64,000 nt of DNA from Streptomyces rhizosphaerihabitans (GCF_025399795.1 NZ_JAODTZ010000032.1:1-64000); one strand, 5' to 3'; positions 9,319 through 20,018 are shown, counted from the stretch's first letter. The notes: generated by a model not told the origin, from the letters alone. Program-made: numbers and translations.

Positions 9319-10278
9319 TCAGGCGGGTCGGCGCGCGGCGCCGGTCAGAGCCAGCCCGGTGTCGAGGATCCGTTCCAGGGCGGCGAGATCTGCCGGGCCC
9401 GGATCGGTGAGCGGTGCGCGCACCGGGCCGACGGGCAGGCCCCGCAGCCGGGCCGCGGCCTTGACCAGGGAGACGGCGTAGCCGGGCACCTTGTCACGCA
9501 GTTCGACGAGCGGGACGTAGAAGTCGCGCAGCAGCTTGGTCACGGTCGCCTCGTCGCCGGTGCGCAGCGCGGTGAAGAAGGCGTCGGCGATCTCGGGAGC
9601 GAAGGCGTGGACGGCCGAGGAGTAGGCGGGGACGCCCACGGTGGCGTACGCGCGGGCCTGGATCTCGGCGGTGGCGGCTCCGTTGAAGAAGAGGAAACCG
9701 TCGGGCGCGGCGAGTGTGAGGCGCTGGAGCCGGTCGAGGTCGCTGTGTCCGTCCTTCAGCCCGATGACGGTCGGGATCGCGGCGACGGCCCTCAGTCCCT
9801 CGGGGGTGAAGGCGACCGGGCCGCGCTGGTAGGCGATCAGCGGCAGTCGTGTGCCGGTGGCGATCCGGCGCAGCTGTTCGACCAGGCCGGCCTCGGGGGC
9901 CTCGACGAGGTAGTGGGGCAGCACGAGCAGGGCGTCCGCGCCGGCCTCCTCCGCGATCCGGGCGAACCGCAGCGCCTGCGCCCACCCGTAGCCGACGCCC
10001 GCGATGACGGGCATGCGGCCGTCGGCGATCTCGACCGTCGCGGTGACGACCGCGCGGTACTCGTCCTCGTCCAGCGCGCTGAACTCCCCGGTTCCGCAGG
10101 CGGGGAAAACCGCGCCCGGCGCCGTGGCCAACTGGGCGGCCAGGTAGGCCCGGTAGGACTCCGGATCGAGGGCGCCGTCCTCCGTGAAGCTCGTGAGCGG
10201 GAAGGACAGGACCCCGCTCGTCATGCCGTCCCGCAGCCGCTCGGCCACGCGCTCCGGCTCCGCGCCGATCCCTGCCAT
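9319..10278 (-). CDS. kdgD: 5-dehydro-4-deoxyglucarate dehydratase
   Basis: A 319-residue DHDPS-family TIM barrel that decarboxylates and dehydrates 5-keto-4-deoxyglucarate to 2,5-dioxovalerate. The Schiff-base lysine is K175 in GLKDGHSDLDR, with a tyrosine motif IAYQRGP near 149-155 and the pyruvate-binding region PACGTGEFSAL near 59-69. An in-frame ATG three codons upstream (10287) is rejected because the AGGGAT ribosome-binding site almost touches it but lies 8 nt before the ATG at 10278. It is the promoter-proximal gene of the glucarate pair, and an imperfect palindrome at 10291-10313 overlaps the probable promoter. Confidence 0.95.
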   Translation of the reverse strand: MAGIGAEPERVAERLRDGMTSGVLSFPLTSFTEDGALDPESYRAYLAAQLATAPGAVFPACGTGEFSALDEDEYRAVVTATVEIADGRMPVIAGVGYGWAQALRFARIAEEAGADALLVLPHYLVEAPEAGLVEQLRRIATGTRLPLIAYQRGPVAFTPEGLRAVAAIPTVIGLKDGHSDLDRLQRLTLAAPDGFLFFNGAATAEIQARAYATVGVPAYSSAVHAFAPEIADAFFTALRTGDEATVTKLLRDFYVPLVELRDKVPGYAVSLVKAAARLRGLPVGPVRAPLTDPGPADLAALERILDTGLALTGAARRPA

Positions 10279-10688
10279 GAGTCTCATCCCTATATGCAGA
10301 CGGTGTCTATATATGAGAACTCAGATTAGATTCGTGAACCCCGAGGGTCAATGGGTACGGCGGAGCGGATTTTCGATCATGTGCGCCAGCTGCTCTGCTC
10401 TGCCCGGTTCCGGTGGCGCGGCTCACAGCGAACACGAGGCCGGCATCGTCGCCGACGTGCGGGAGGCGCGGACGAGGAGCGGAGCCCGTCGGTCGCCCAC
10501 CTCGGACACGTCCGACTGGCGCCGATGGGGGGTGGGGCGTTCCGGCTGGTGCCGACCGGGTGCGGCCGGTGTCGGGCTTCAGGTTCTCCGTCCGGCCCCG
10601 GCTGGAGAGCCTGTCCGGCGCCGCCGGTTCGTGCGCGACGATCGTGACGGGCGCATCCCGGACCGTGCCGGGGTCGCGGGCGCTCCGG
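10279..10688. other. 410-bp gap between kdgD and the acyl-CoA synthetase
   Basis: This gap holds the kdgD promoter region and the palindrome at 10291-10313. The remaining 370 bp, up to the stop of the minus-strand synthetase, shows no gene with a ribosome-binding site or recognisable product. I see no hairpin strong enough to call a terminator. Confidence 0.5.
10291..10313. promoter_or_regulatory. candidate operator for the glucarate genes
   Basis: An imperfect palindrome with core AGAC-GGT-GTCT flanked on both sides by ATAT, 13 bp upstream of the kdgD start. It is unusually AT-rich for this chromosome. A GntR- or IclR-type regulator is the usual controller of glucarate genes, but none is adjacent. 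Confidence 0.45.
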
Positions 10689-12317
10689 TCAGGGTGTCGC
10701 GTCGGCGGCGACCGACCGGGCCCAGCGGTAGTCCGCCTTCCCGCTCGGGGAGCGCTGGATGAAGTCGGTGATGACGAGCCGGCGCGGGATCTTGTAGCCC
10801 GCGAGGCGGGCGCGGCAGTGCGTCTGGATGTCGTCGAGGGACGGCAGCGGCGCGCCCTCCCGGAGCTGTACGACCGCCGCCACGTGGTTGCCCCACTTGG
10901 GGTCGGGCACTCCGGCGACCAGGGCGTCGTACACGTCCGGATGCGACTTGAGGGCCTGTTCGACCTCCTCGGGATAGACCTTCTCACCGCCGGTGTTGAT
11001 GCACTGAGAGCCCCGGCCGAGGACGATGACGATGCCCTCCTCGTCGACCGTGGCCATGTCGCCGAGGAGCACCCAGCGCTCGTCGCCCTTCCGGAAGAAC
11101 GTCTCGGCGGTCTTCTTGGGATCGTTGTAGTAGCCGAGGGGTACATGGCCGCGCTGCGCCACCCGCCCCGGCTCGCCCACCGCGACCGGCTCGTGGGTGA
11201 CCGGATCCACCACCTGCGTACGGGCGTTGACGCGAATCCGGAAGCCGCGCTCCGGGCCGGAGTCGGCTGTCGCGGTCCCGTTGAAGCCGGACTCCGAGGA
11301 GCCGAAGTTGTTGAGCAGCATCACGTTCGGGACGAGCGCCTGGAACTGTTCGCGCACGGTGTCCGACATGATCGCGCCGGACGAGGACACGCTGAACAGG
11401 GCGGAACAGTCCGTGCCCTTCAAGGGGCCGTTCAGCGCGTCGATCAGGGGCCGCAGCATCGCGTCGCCGACCAGCGACACGCTGGTCACCTTCTCGTTCT
11501 CGATCGTCCGCAGGACTTCCTCGGGCGCGAACTTGCGGTGGAGCACGACGCGTTGACCGAAGTTGAAGGCGATGAAAGCGGTGAGCGTCGAGGTGCCGTG
11601 CATCAGCGGGGGAGTGGGGAAGAAGGTGATCCCGGCACCGCCGGCCGCGACGCGCTCGGCGACCTCCTCCGGCTTCGCGACCGGATCGCCGGTCGGCGCG
11701 CCCCCGCCGAGACCGGCGAAGAAGAGGTCCTCCTGCCGCCACATGACGCCCTTGGGCATCCCTGTCGTGCCGCCGGTGTAGATGATGAACTGGTCGTCCG
11801 CGGAACGCGAGGGGAAACCGCGCCCGGGTGACCCGGCAGCCTCGGCCTCGGCGAACTCGACCACATCCGCCATGACCGGCGCGACCGCCGCGGACGTCGC
11901 GGCACCCACCCGTACGAGGTGCCGCAGCCGCGGGGCGCGTGGCCGTGCCGCCGCCACCCGATCGGTGAACTCCGCGTCGAAGACCAGCGCCGAAAGGTCG
12001 GCGTCCTGGTAGAGGTAGGCCAACTCTTCCTCTACGTATCGGTAGTTGACGTTGACCGGGACGATGCGCGCCTTCAGGCAGGCCAGCACCGTCTGGAGGT
12101 ACTCGATGCCGTTGTAGAGGTGGAGGCCGAGGTGCTCGCCGGGACGGATCCCGCTGTCGATCAGGTGGTGCGCGACACGGTTCGCGGCCGCGTCCAGTTG
12201 CGCGTACGTCAGGCGGCGCTCCGCGCCCGTGCCCGGGTGGTCGATGTACACGAGCGCCTCGCGGTCCGGGACCGCGTCGACGACCGACTCGAACAGGTCG
12301 GCAAGGTTGTACTCCAC
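10689..12317 (-). CDS. acyl-CoA synthetase (AMP-forming, steroid/fatty-acid type)
   Basis: A 542-residue ANL-superfamily ligase. The P-loop is YTGGTTGMPKGVMWR near 174-188, followed by FFPTPPLMHGTSTL, NNFGSSESGFNG and a C-terminal SPSGKADYRWAR with the catalytic lysine. The GTG at 12317 is chosen because AGGAGG lies 4-5 nt before it; the frame stays open further upstream but without any family-like sequence. It is divergent from the enoyl-CoA hydratase operon at 12515, and the two share a 197-bp promoter region containing the palindrome at 12434-12450. It probably supplies the CoA ester for that operon. Confidence 0.92.
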   Translation of the reverse strand: MEYNLADLFESVVDAVPDREALVYIDHPGTGAERRLTYAQLDAAANRVAHHLIDSGIRPGEHLGLHLYNGIEYLQTVLACLKARIVPVNVNYRYVEEELAYLYQDADLSALVFDAEFTDRVAAARPRAPRLRHLVRVGAATSAAVAPVMADVVEFAEAEAAGSPGRGFPSRSADDQFIIYTGGTTGMPKGVMWRQEDLFFAGLGGGAPTGDPVAKPEEVAERVAAGGAGITFFPTPPLMHGTSTLTAFIAFNFGQRVVLHRKFAPEEVLRTIENEKVTSVSLVGDAMLRPLIDALNGPLKGTDCSALFSVSSSGAIMSDTVREQFQALVPNVMLLNNFGSSESGFNGTATADSGPERGFRIRVNARTQVVDPVTHEPVAVGEPGRVAQRGHVPLGYYNDPKKTAETFFRKGDERWVLLGDMATVDEEGIVIVLGRGSQCINTGGEKVYPEEVEQALKSHPDVYDALVAGVPDPKWGNHVAAVVQLREGAPLPSLDDIQTHCRARLAGYKIPRRLVITDFIQRSPSGKADYRWARSVAADATP

Positions 12318-12433
12318 CGTTCCTCCTGACCGTGCACGTCCGTGGCCGGGCGCCCCCGGGGCAGGTCCACCCCGGGCCCGACGGTCATCAGAGCAAAGCC
12401 CGACCCAACTGGGAAGGGTCCCGGCACAAGAAA

Positions 12434-12450
12434 TCTGACTGTCTGTCAGA
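12434..12450. promoter_or_regulatory. 17-bp palindromic operator candidate (site 2)
   Basis: The sequence is TCTGACTGTCTGTCAGA, with 6-bp perfect arms and 5-bp spacer, followed by AAAA. It lies in the divergent promoter region between the synthetase (GTG at 12317) and the enoyl-CoA hydratase (ATG at 12515), so one regulator could control both directions. It shares TCTGAC at the left, TCAGAAAA at the right and the total length with the site at 2077-2093. Confidence 0.7.
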
Positions 12451-12514
12451 AAACCCTTGTACTGGCTCGACGCCTCCTGCAACCTGTTCTCGCATCCGAG
12501 ACGGGAGGACGGCA

Positions 12515-13315
12515 ATGGGTGGGACGGAACACCTCACCGTGCAGCGCGAAGGCGCCACACTGGTGCTCACGCTCAACAGGCCCGAGGCCAGGAACGCGCT
12601 CTCGCTGCCGATGCTGGTCGGTCTGTACGACGGCTGGGTCGATGCCGACGAGGACGACGCGATCCGCTCGATCGTGCTCACCGGCGCCGGTGGTGCCTTC
12701 TGCGCCGGGATGGACCTCAAGGCGCTGGCCGGCAAGGGCATGGAGGGCGAGCAGTACCGGGACCGGCTCAAGGCCGACCCCGATCTGCACTGGAAGGCCA
12801 TGCTGCGCCACCACCGCCCCCGCAAACCGGTGATCGCGGCCGTCGAGGGGTACTGCGTGGCCGGCGGTACCGAGATCCTCCAGGGCACCGACATCCGGGT
12901 CGCCGGCGCCTCCGCGACGTTCGGACTGTTCGAGGTCAGGCGCGGACTCTTCCCGATCGGCGGCTCGACGGTCCGGCTGCAACGCCAGATCCCGCGCACC
13001 CACGCCCTCGAAATGCTCCTCACGGGACGCCCGTACACCGCCGAAGAGGCCGCGGGCATCGGTCTGATCGGCCATGTCGTGCCCGACGGCACCGCGCTGG
13101 AGAAGGCCCTCGCCGTCGCGGAGCAGATCAACGCCTGCGGCCCGCTCGCGGTCGAGGCCGTCAAGGCGTCGGTGTACGAGACCGCGGAGCTGACCGAGAC
13201 CGACGGCCTCGCCGCCGAACTGCGGCGCGGCTGGCCGGTCTTCGACACCGCCGACGCCAAGGAGGGCTCCCGGGCCTTCACCGAGAAGCGCCCGCCCGTC
13301 TACCGGCGAGCCTGA
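12515..13315 (+). CDS. enoyl-CoA hydratase/isomerase (crotonase family)
   Basis: A 266-residue crotonase-superfamily protein. Oxyanion-hole segments GAGGAFCAGMDLKAL near 61-75 and VAAVEGYCVAGGTEILQGTDIRVA near 107-130 are present. One position usually occupied by a catalytic glutamate lies in the FEVRRGLFPIGGS segment (residues around 140), where a glutamate is present. GGGAGG lies 6 nt before the ATG; in-frame starts further upstream fall within the promoter region. It is the first gene of a plus-strand operon with a tandem DUF35 protein and two thiolase-fold proteins, where hydration of an enoyl-CoA would create the beta-hydroxyacyl-CoA for carbon-carbon cleavage. The closely related EchA-type functions cannot be separated by eye. 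Confidence 0.92.
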   Translation: MGGTEHLTVQREGATLVLTLNRPEARNALSLPMLVGLYDGWVDADEDDAIRSIVLTGAGGAFCAGMDLKALAGKGMEGEQYRDRLKADPDLHWKAMLRHHRPRKPVIAAVEGYCVAGGTEILQGTDIRVAGASATFGLFEVRRGLFPIGGSTVRLQRQIPRTHALEMLLTGRPYTAEEAAGIGLIGHVVPDGTALEKALAVAEQINACGPLAVEAVKASVYETAELTETDGLAAELRRGWPVFDTADAKEGSRAFTEKRPPVYRRA

Positions 13316-13393
13316 CCCGCAAGCCCGGTCCCGGACGCGTTCGACCCGCCCCGCGGGCGCGGCGCGTCCGGCCGTTGGAAGGAGAGATCCGGG

Positions 13394-14335
13394 ATGCCCG
13401 AAGTCCTCAAAGCCCCACTCGTCGTCGAGTTCCCCTTCACCCGCTCGCTCGGGCCCGTGCAGAGCGCCTTCCTCACGGGCCTGCGCGAACGGGTCGTCCT
13501 CGGCGTACGGACCACCGACGGCCGCACCCTCGTTCCGCCCGTCGAGTACGACCCCGTCACCGCCGACGAGATACGCGACCTGGTCGAGGTAGCCCCCACC
13601 GGCACCGTGACCACCTGGGCCTGGAACCACGAACCCCGCCGCGGCCAGCCCCTCGGCACTCCCTTCGCCTGGGTCCTGGTGAAACTCGACGGCGCCGACA
13701 CCGCCCTCCTGCACGCCCTCGACGCCCCCGGTCCCGACGCCGTACGCACCGGGATGCGCGTCCGCGTCCGCTGGGCCACCGAACGCTCCGGCGCGATCAC
13801 CGACATCGCCTGCTTCGAGCCGTACGACGGCGCGCCGGGCGAACTCACGGGCCACGACGGCCGGTTCGGCGACATGGTGACCGGGATCGTCGCCCCCGCC
13901 CGGCTCGACTACGTCTACTCACCGGGCCGCGCCCAGTCCGCCTACATCGCGAGCCTCTCCGAGCGGCGGACCGTCGGCGAACGCTGCCCCTCCTGCCGCA
14001 AGGTGTACGTACCGCCCAAGGGCGCGTGCCCCACCTGCGGGGTGGCCACCTCCGAACAGGTCGAGGTCGGCCCGCGCGGCACCGTCACCACGTACTGCAT
14101 CGTCAACATCAAGGCGAAGAACCTCGACATCGAAGTCCCGTACGTATACGCGCACATCGCCCTCGACGGCGCCGGCCTCGCACTGCACGGCCGGATCGGC
14201 GGCATCCCCTACGACGAGGTCCGGATGGGCCTGCGCGTGGAGCCGGTGTGGTCCGAGGGCGGCCGCCACCCCGACCACTACCGGCCCACCGGGGAACCGG
14301 ACGCGGACTACGAGACGTACAAGGAGATGCTGTAG
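13394..14335 (+). CDS. tandem OB-fold (DUF35) protein, partner of the thiolase-fold proteins
   Basis: A 313-residue protein made of two DUF35-like halves. Residues about 1-145 form an OB-fold half that lacks zinc cysteines (it contains ATGTVTTW-type and FAWVLVKLDGADTALLHAL strands). Residues about 160-313 form a second half with a rubredoxin-like zinc ribbon, C198-P-S-C201 and C212-P-T-C215, then a complete OB fold (GTVTTYCIVN, VPYVYAHIALDGAGLALHG). DUF35 proteins bind acyl-CoA and pair with non-thiolytic thiolase homologues, for example ChsH2 with Ltp2. The stop codon directly abuts the ATG of the next gene. Two DUF35 halves next to two thiolase-fold genes suggests one half serves each partner. 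Confidence 0.9.
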   Translation: MPEVLKAPLVVEFPFTRSLGPVQSAFLTGLRERVVLGVRTTDGRTLVPPVEYDPVTADEIRDLVEVAPTGTVTTWAWNHEPRRGQPLGTPFAWVLVKLDGADTALLHALDAPGPDAVRTGMRVRVRWATERSGAITDIACFEPYDGAPGELTGHDGRFGDMVTGIVAPARLDYVYSPGRAQSAYIASLSERRTVGERCPSCRKVYVPPKGACPTCGVATSEQVEVGPRGTVTTYCIVNIKAKNLDIEVPYVYAHIALDGAGLALHGRIGGIPYDEVRMGLRVEPVWSEGGRHPDHYRPTGEPDADYETYKEML

Positions 14336-15387
14336 ATGCGGACCGTCAGGGACATCGCCGTCGTCGCCTTCGGGCAGACCGACCACCGGCGCACCTCCGA
14401 CGAGCTCTCCGAAGTCGAGATGCTCCTCCCGGTCCTGCACGACGTCCTCGACCGGACGGGCCTGCAGACCAGCGACATCGGCTTCACCTGCTCCGGCTCC
14501 ACGGACTATCTCGCGGGCCGCGCCTTCTCCTTCACCATGGCGCTCGACGGCGTGGGCGCCTGGCCGCCGATCTCCGAGTCGCACGTCGAGATGGACGGCG
14601 CCTGGGCGCTGTACGAGGCGTGGACCAAACTGCTGACCGGCGACGCCGACACCGCGCTCGTGTACGCATACGGCAAGTCCTCGCCCGGCTCCGTACGCGA
14701 CGTCCTGACCCGGCAGTTGGACCCGTACTACGTGGCCCCGCTGTGGCCCGACTCGGTCGCCCTCGCCGCGCTCCAGGCCCAGGCGCTCATCGACGCGGGG
14801 GAGACCGACGAACTCGCGCTCGCTTCGGTCGCCGCCCGGAGCAGATCCTCAGCGACCGCCAACTCCCATGCCCAGCTGCGGGGTTCGGTGCCGCAGGGCG
14901 ACTATCTCGTACGACCGCTGCGCACCGGCGACTGCCCGCCCATCGGCGACGGCGCCGCCGCCGTGATCCTCGCGGCCGGGGACCGGGCCCGCGAACTGTG
15001 CGAACGGCCCGCCTGGATCCGGGGCATCGACCACCGCATCGAGGCGCACTCCCTCGGCGTACGCGACCTGACCGACTCGCCGTCCACACGACTGGCCGCC
15101 GAACGGGCCGGAGCCTTCGAACGACCCGTCGACACCGCCGAGCTGCACGCCCCCTTCACCTCCCAGGAAGTGGTCCTGCGCAAGGCGCTGCGGCTCGACG
15201 ACAGCGTGCGAATCAACCCGTCCGGGGGCGCGCTCGCCGCCAACCCGGTGATGGCGGCCGGACTCATCCGCATCGGCGAGGCCGCCGCGCGCGTCCATCG
15301 CGGGGAGTCCGACCGGGCACTCGCCCACGCCACCTCGGGCCCCTGCCTCCAACAGAACCTGGTCGCCGTACTCGAAGGGGATGCCCG

Positions 15388-15391
<4 letters not shown>
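14336..15391 (+). CDS. thiolase-fold lipid-transfer-like protein lacking the catalytic cysteine
   Basis: A 351-residue member of the SCP-x/Ltp thiolase-like family. It has the N-terminal VAFGQTDHRR strand, the central GDCPPIGDGAAAVILAA segment and the C-terminal NPSGGALAANPVMAAGLIRIGEAA block. The position of the thiolase nucleophile reads SHVEMDGAWALYEA (residues 82-95), with no cysteine, so ordinary thiolysis is unlikely. The family member Ltp2 cleaves beta-hydroxyacyl-CoA by retro-aldol chemistry with a DUF35 partner, and such a partner is encoded immediately upstream. It overlaps the next gene by 4 bp (ATGA). Confidence 0.9.
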
Positions 15392-16554
<1,163 letters not shown>

Positions 16555-16637
16555 AACCGTCCCTCTCACGTGGCCTGTGCGCGGCACGGACCGATCGCTA
16601 GGCTGGCCGCGGACGACGAACCGGGAGGAGCACGGAC

Positions 16638-16880
16638 GTGGCCGAAAGCACCATCGAGCAACACCCGCTCGCGGGCTGGGACAAGCCGGAGCTGGACCTC
16701 AGCAACGCCGAATGGCAGTCCAGCAGCCGGGGGCGGGGAGATGTCCAGATCGCCTTCGTCGAGGGCTTCATCGCGATGCGCAACAGTGGCCGCCCGCAAA
16801 GCGCTTCCTTGATCTTCACTCCCGCGGAGTGGGGGGCCTTCGTATCGGGAGCCCGCGAGGGCGAGTTCGACCTGACCTGA
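16638..16880 (+). CDS. DUF397 domain protein
   Basis: An 80-residue protein with the DUF397 pattern: LSNAEWQSSSRGRGDVQIAFVEG in the centre and FTPAEWGAFVSGAREGEFDL at the C terminus. In Streptomyces such proteins usually sit next to an XRE-type regulator and are linked to developmental switches; here no XRE gene is adjacent, so it is an orphan. The start is GTG, with GGGAGGAG 7 nt upstream. A TAGGCT sequence near 16602 could be a -10 element. Confidence 0.85.
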   Translation: MAESTIEQHPLAGWDKPELDLSNAEWQSSSRGRGDVQIAFVEGFIAMRNSGRPQSASLIFTPAEWGAFVSGAREGEFDLT

Positions 16881-17126
16881 ACCGAAGACCGACGGGTCCT
16901 CCCGCTCCGGCCCCTGGCACGGGGAAGGGGCGGCGGCCCGAGCCCTCGCGCCCAGCGGGCCGCTCACCGGCCGGTCCTCCCGCGGCCACGCCGCCTCGGC
17001 GAGGTTCCGACCAGGAGTGCCCGAACGGGCTGCCCCGCGGATGATCGGGGCGTACGCTGAGGTGCCTGGACGTCACGGTGCGCATCCGCTCCCCGCGCGG
17101 GCGCGCGATCGTGACAGGGGGTGATC

Positions 17127-20018
17127 ATGGGGCAACGCAGCCTGCGCAGCCGTCGGACGCTCTTCGAGCGCGAGAGTGAACTGTCCACCGCCGACGAGGC
17201 GTTGAGCGATCTCGTCGGCCTGCGCCGGGACGCCGGTGAACCACCGGGCCGCCCCCGTGGCGCGCTCCTCGCCTTCGCCGGACGCGCCGGAATCGGCAAG
17301 ACGACCCTCCTCGGCGAGGTCCGCAGGCGCTCCGCGGCCAAGGGCTGCACCGTGCTGAGCGCGCGTGGCGGAGAACAGGAGCAGCGCGTCGCCTTCCACG
17401 TCGCCCGCCAGCTCCTGCAGCCGCAGCTCGCCGGATTCTCCGAGGCCGAACTCCGCGCCTCCCTGGGCAGTTGGTACGCGATCGTCGGCCCGGCGCTCGG
17501 CCTCTGCGCGCCGTCCGAGGGCGCCCCGCCCGACCAGCAGGGCCTGCGCGCCGGACTCGACTGGGTGCTCACCCACCTCGCCGTGCAGCGTGCCCCGATG
17601 GTGCTCCTCCTGGACGACGCGCACTGGGCCGACGCCGAATCGCTCAGCTGGCTGGCCGCGTTCGCGCCCCGTGCCGAGCAACTCCCGCTGCTGCTCGTCG
17701 TCGCCTACCGGCCCGACGAACTCCCCGAACACGCCGAGGCGTTCAGAGGGCTGCCCGGTCGCGCCGGACAGCGCCCCATCGGCCTCGAACCCCTCAGCGC
17801 GGCGGCCGTCGCCCGGCTCGTCCGCGAAGACCTCGGCACCCAGGCCGACGACGCCTTCTGCCGCGAGTGCTGGGCCGTCACCGCGGGCAACCCGTTCGAG
17901 GCCGTCGAACTGACCGCGAAGGTCCGCGACCGCGGCCTGACGCCGACCGAGGACGGAGCGCATCTCCTGCGCGACCTCGCCGCCGCCGTCAAGGGCAGCG
18001 GCATCGTCGCCCGCCTCGAACGCCTCGGCACCGCGACCGTCCGCTTCGCCTGGGCCTGCGCCGTGCTCGGCACCGAGATCCACCCGACACTCGCCGCGGC
18101 CGTCGCGGGCCTCGGCCCCGAGGAGGCCGCCGACGCGGCGGACGCGCTGCGCATCGCGAGGATCCTCACCGGCGCCGACCCCCTCGAATTCGTCCACCCG
18201 CTGATCGCCACCGCCGTCTACCGGGACATCCCCGGCAGCGTCCGCGTCGCCCTGCACGGCCAGGCCGCCTGGTGCGTGATCGACGAGGGCCTCGGCCCGG
18301 CCGCCGCCGCCCGGCACCTCATGGAGACCCACCCCGACGGCGACACCTGGATCGTCCAGCAATTGCGCGCCGCGGCCCGCGAGACCCAGCGCGCCGGAGC
18401 CCCCGACGCCGCCCGCCGCTACCTCGCCCGCGCCCTGCGCGAACCCCCGCCCATCGAGGACCGCGCCGCCGTCCTGTACGAACTGGGCTGCGCGTCCCTG
18501 CTCACCGAACCGACGACCACGGTCAACCACCTGCGCGCCGCTCTGGAAGAGCCCATCACCGACCCCGAGCTGCGCCACAACATCGTCTACCGACTCTCCC
18601 AGGTCCTCGCGCACAGCGACCGCCTCGCCGAGGCCTCCGAGACCCTCGCCCGCGAGATCCCGGTCACCGGCGACGCCCGGGTACGGCTGCGTATGCAGTC
18701 CGAGCAGTTCATGTGGGACGCCTTCCGCGCCGACGAGCCCGACTCGCCGGCCCGCTCCCGCCGACTGGCCCGCCTCGCCGACCGGCTCACCGGCCACGAC
18801 CTCACCGAGCGCTATGTCATCGGACTGCGCGCCTGGGACGCCACCCTGCGCGGCGAACCCGCCCAGGTCGCCCTGCACCACGCCGAACGCGCCCTGGCCG
18901 GCGGGCTCGGCTGGGCCGAGGCCGACCGCGGCTTCGAGGTCCCGGTCCTGGTCGCCATGACCTTCATGTACGCCGACCGGCCGGGCCGCACCGAGGAACT
19001 CTTCGCCACCGGCATCGCCGACTTCGAATCCCAGGGCTGGCACGGCGCCCACCTCTCCTTCGGCTACACGATCCTCGGGTACGTCCGCTTCCGCCGCGGC
19101 CGTCTCGCCGAAGCCGAGGACTTCGTCCGCGCGGGCCTCCGGCTCGCCGAGCGCGTCGGGCCCGGTACGCCCGTCCACTGGTACGCGGTGGGCACCCTCA
19201 TCCAGGTCCTGCTCGCCCGGGGCCAGGTCGAGGAGGCCGCGCGGACGGGCGAGGCCTACGCCTTCTGCGCGCCCTTCCCGGCCGCCGTGACCTTCCCCGA
19301 CGCCCAGACCGTGTACGGCGAACTCCTGCTCGCCCGCGGCCTCACCAAGGACGCCGCCATCGAGCTGGCCGCCGCCGGCCGCCGCCTCGAGCCGCGCGGC
19401 ATGCGCAACCCGGCCTGGTGCCCCTGGCAGCTCCACCTCGCGCGCGCCGAGAGCCACGACACCCCGGAGCGCGCCGTCGCCACGGCACTCGAAGCGGTGA
19501 ACCGTGCCCGCCAGTACGGCGCCCCCTCCGCGATCGGCCAAGCCCTGCGCGTCGCCGCCGAGGTCTCCCCGGGCCCGGCCCGCGTCCAGCTCCTCGAAGA
19601 GGCCGTCGGTCATCTGGAGCGTTCCCCGGCCGCCTACGAACTGGCCTGCGCCCTGGTTGCCCTGGGCACCGAACTGCGCCGCGCCGGACGCCCCAAGGAG
19701 GCCGCCGAGCACCTGTACCGCGGCCTCGACGCGGCCGTCCAGTGCGGTGCCGACGGGCTGATCGAAGACGCCAGTGACGGGATTGCGGCTGCGGGACTGC
19801 GACCGCGCCGCCTGCACAGCACCGAGACGGACACTCTGACGGCCCGCGAGCGCACCGCCGCGGCACTCACCGCGCAAGGCCGGACCCCGGCCCGGATCGC
19901 CGAGGAACTGAACATCGACGAGCACGCCGTCGCCCGGCTCCTGTCGGCGGTCTACCGCAAGGTCGGCACGGACGACAGAGGACTGGCGGCGGCGCTGGGG
20001 GAACAGGCGATCTCCTGA
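17127..20018 (+). CDS. LAL-type LuxR family transcriptional regulator with AAA ATPase
   Basis: A 963-residue large ATP-binding LuxR regulator. The Walker A motif GRAGIGKTTLL lies near 51-61 and the Walker B motif VLLLDDAHWADAESLSWL near 153-170. A long helical TPR-like middle follows, then a C-terminal LuxR HTH at about 895-955 (DTLTARERTAAALTAQG, then IAEELNIDEHAVARLLSAVYRKVG). The ATG at 17127 has AGGGGG 5 nt upstream and is preferred to the GTG at 17121. LAL regulators activate sugar use or antibiotic clusters. Its target is not evident, since the DUF397 and SpoIIE genes beside it have no catabolic theme. Confidence 0.93.
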   Translation: MGQRSLRSRRTLFERESELSTADEALSDLVGLRRDAGEPPGRPRGALLAFAGRAGIGKTTLLGEVRRRSAAKGCTVLSARGGEQEQRVAFHVARQLLQPQLAGFSEAELRASLGSWYAIVGPALGLCAPSEGAPPDQQGLRAGLDWVLTHLAVQRAPMVLLLDDAHWADAESLSWLAAFAPRAEQLPLLLVVAYRPDELPEHAEAFRGLPGRAGQRPIGLEPLSAAAVARLVREDLGTQADDAFCRECWAVTAGNPFEAVELTAKVRDRGLTPTEDGAHLLRDLAAAVKGSGIVARLERLGTATVRFAWACAVLGTEIHPTLAAAVAGLGPEEAADAADALRIARILTGADPLEFVHPLIATAVYRDIPGSVRVALHGQAAWCVIDEGLGPAAAARHLMETHPDGDTWIVQQLRAAARETQRAGAPDAARRYLARALREPPPIEDRAAVLYELGCASLLTEPTTTVNHLRAALEEPITDPELRHNIVYRLSQVLAHSDRLAEASETLAREIPVTGDARVRLRMQSEQFMWDAFRADEPDSPARSRRLARLADRLTGHDLTERYVIGLRAWDATLRGEPAQVALHHAERALAGGLGWAEADRGFEVPVLVAMTFMYADRPGRTEELFATGIADFESQGWHGAHLSFGYTILGYVRFRRGRLAEAEDFVRAGLRLAERVGPGTPVHWYAVGTLIQVLLARGQVEEAARTGEAYAFCAPFPAAVTFPDAQTVYGELLLARGLTKDAAIELAAAGRRLEPRGMRNPAWCPWQLHLARAESHDTPERAVATALEAVNRARQYGAPSAIGQALRVAAEVSPGPARVQLLEEAVGHLERSPAAYELACALVALGTELRRAGRPKEAAEHLYRGLDAAVQCGADGLIEDASDGIAAAGLRPRRLHSTETDTLTARERTAAALTAQGRTPARIAEELNIDEHAVARLLSAVYRKVGTDDRGLAAALGEQAIS

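Noticed and set aside
2077..12450. KstR or KstR2 operators for steroid genes
   Set aside because: The palindromes do not match the published KstR or KstR2 consensus as I know them.
12457..15387. Very long plus-strand frame running across the hydratase, DUF35 and first thiolase-like genes
   Set aside because: It is Arg/Pro-rich shadow sequence in an alternate frame that becomes real only from 15388, where the second thiolase-like gene starts.
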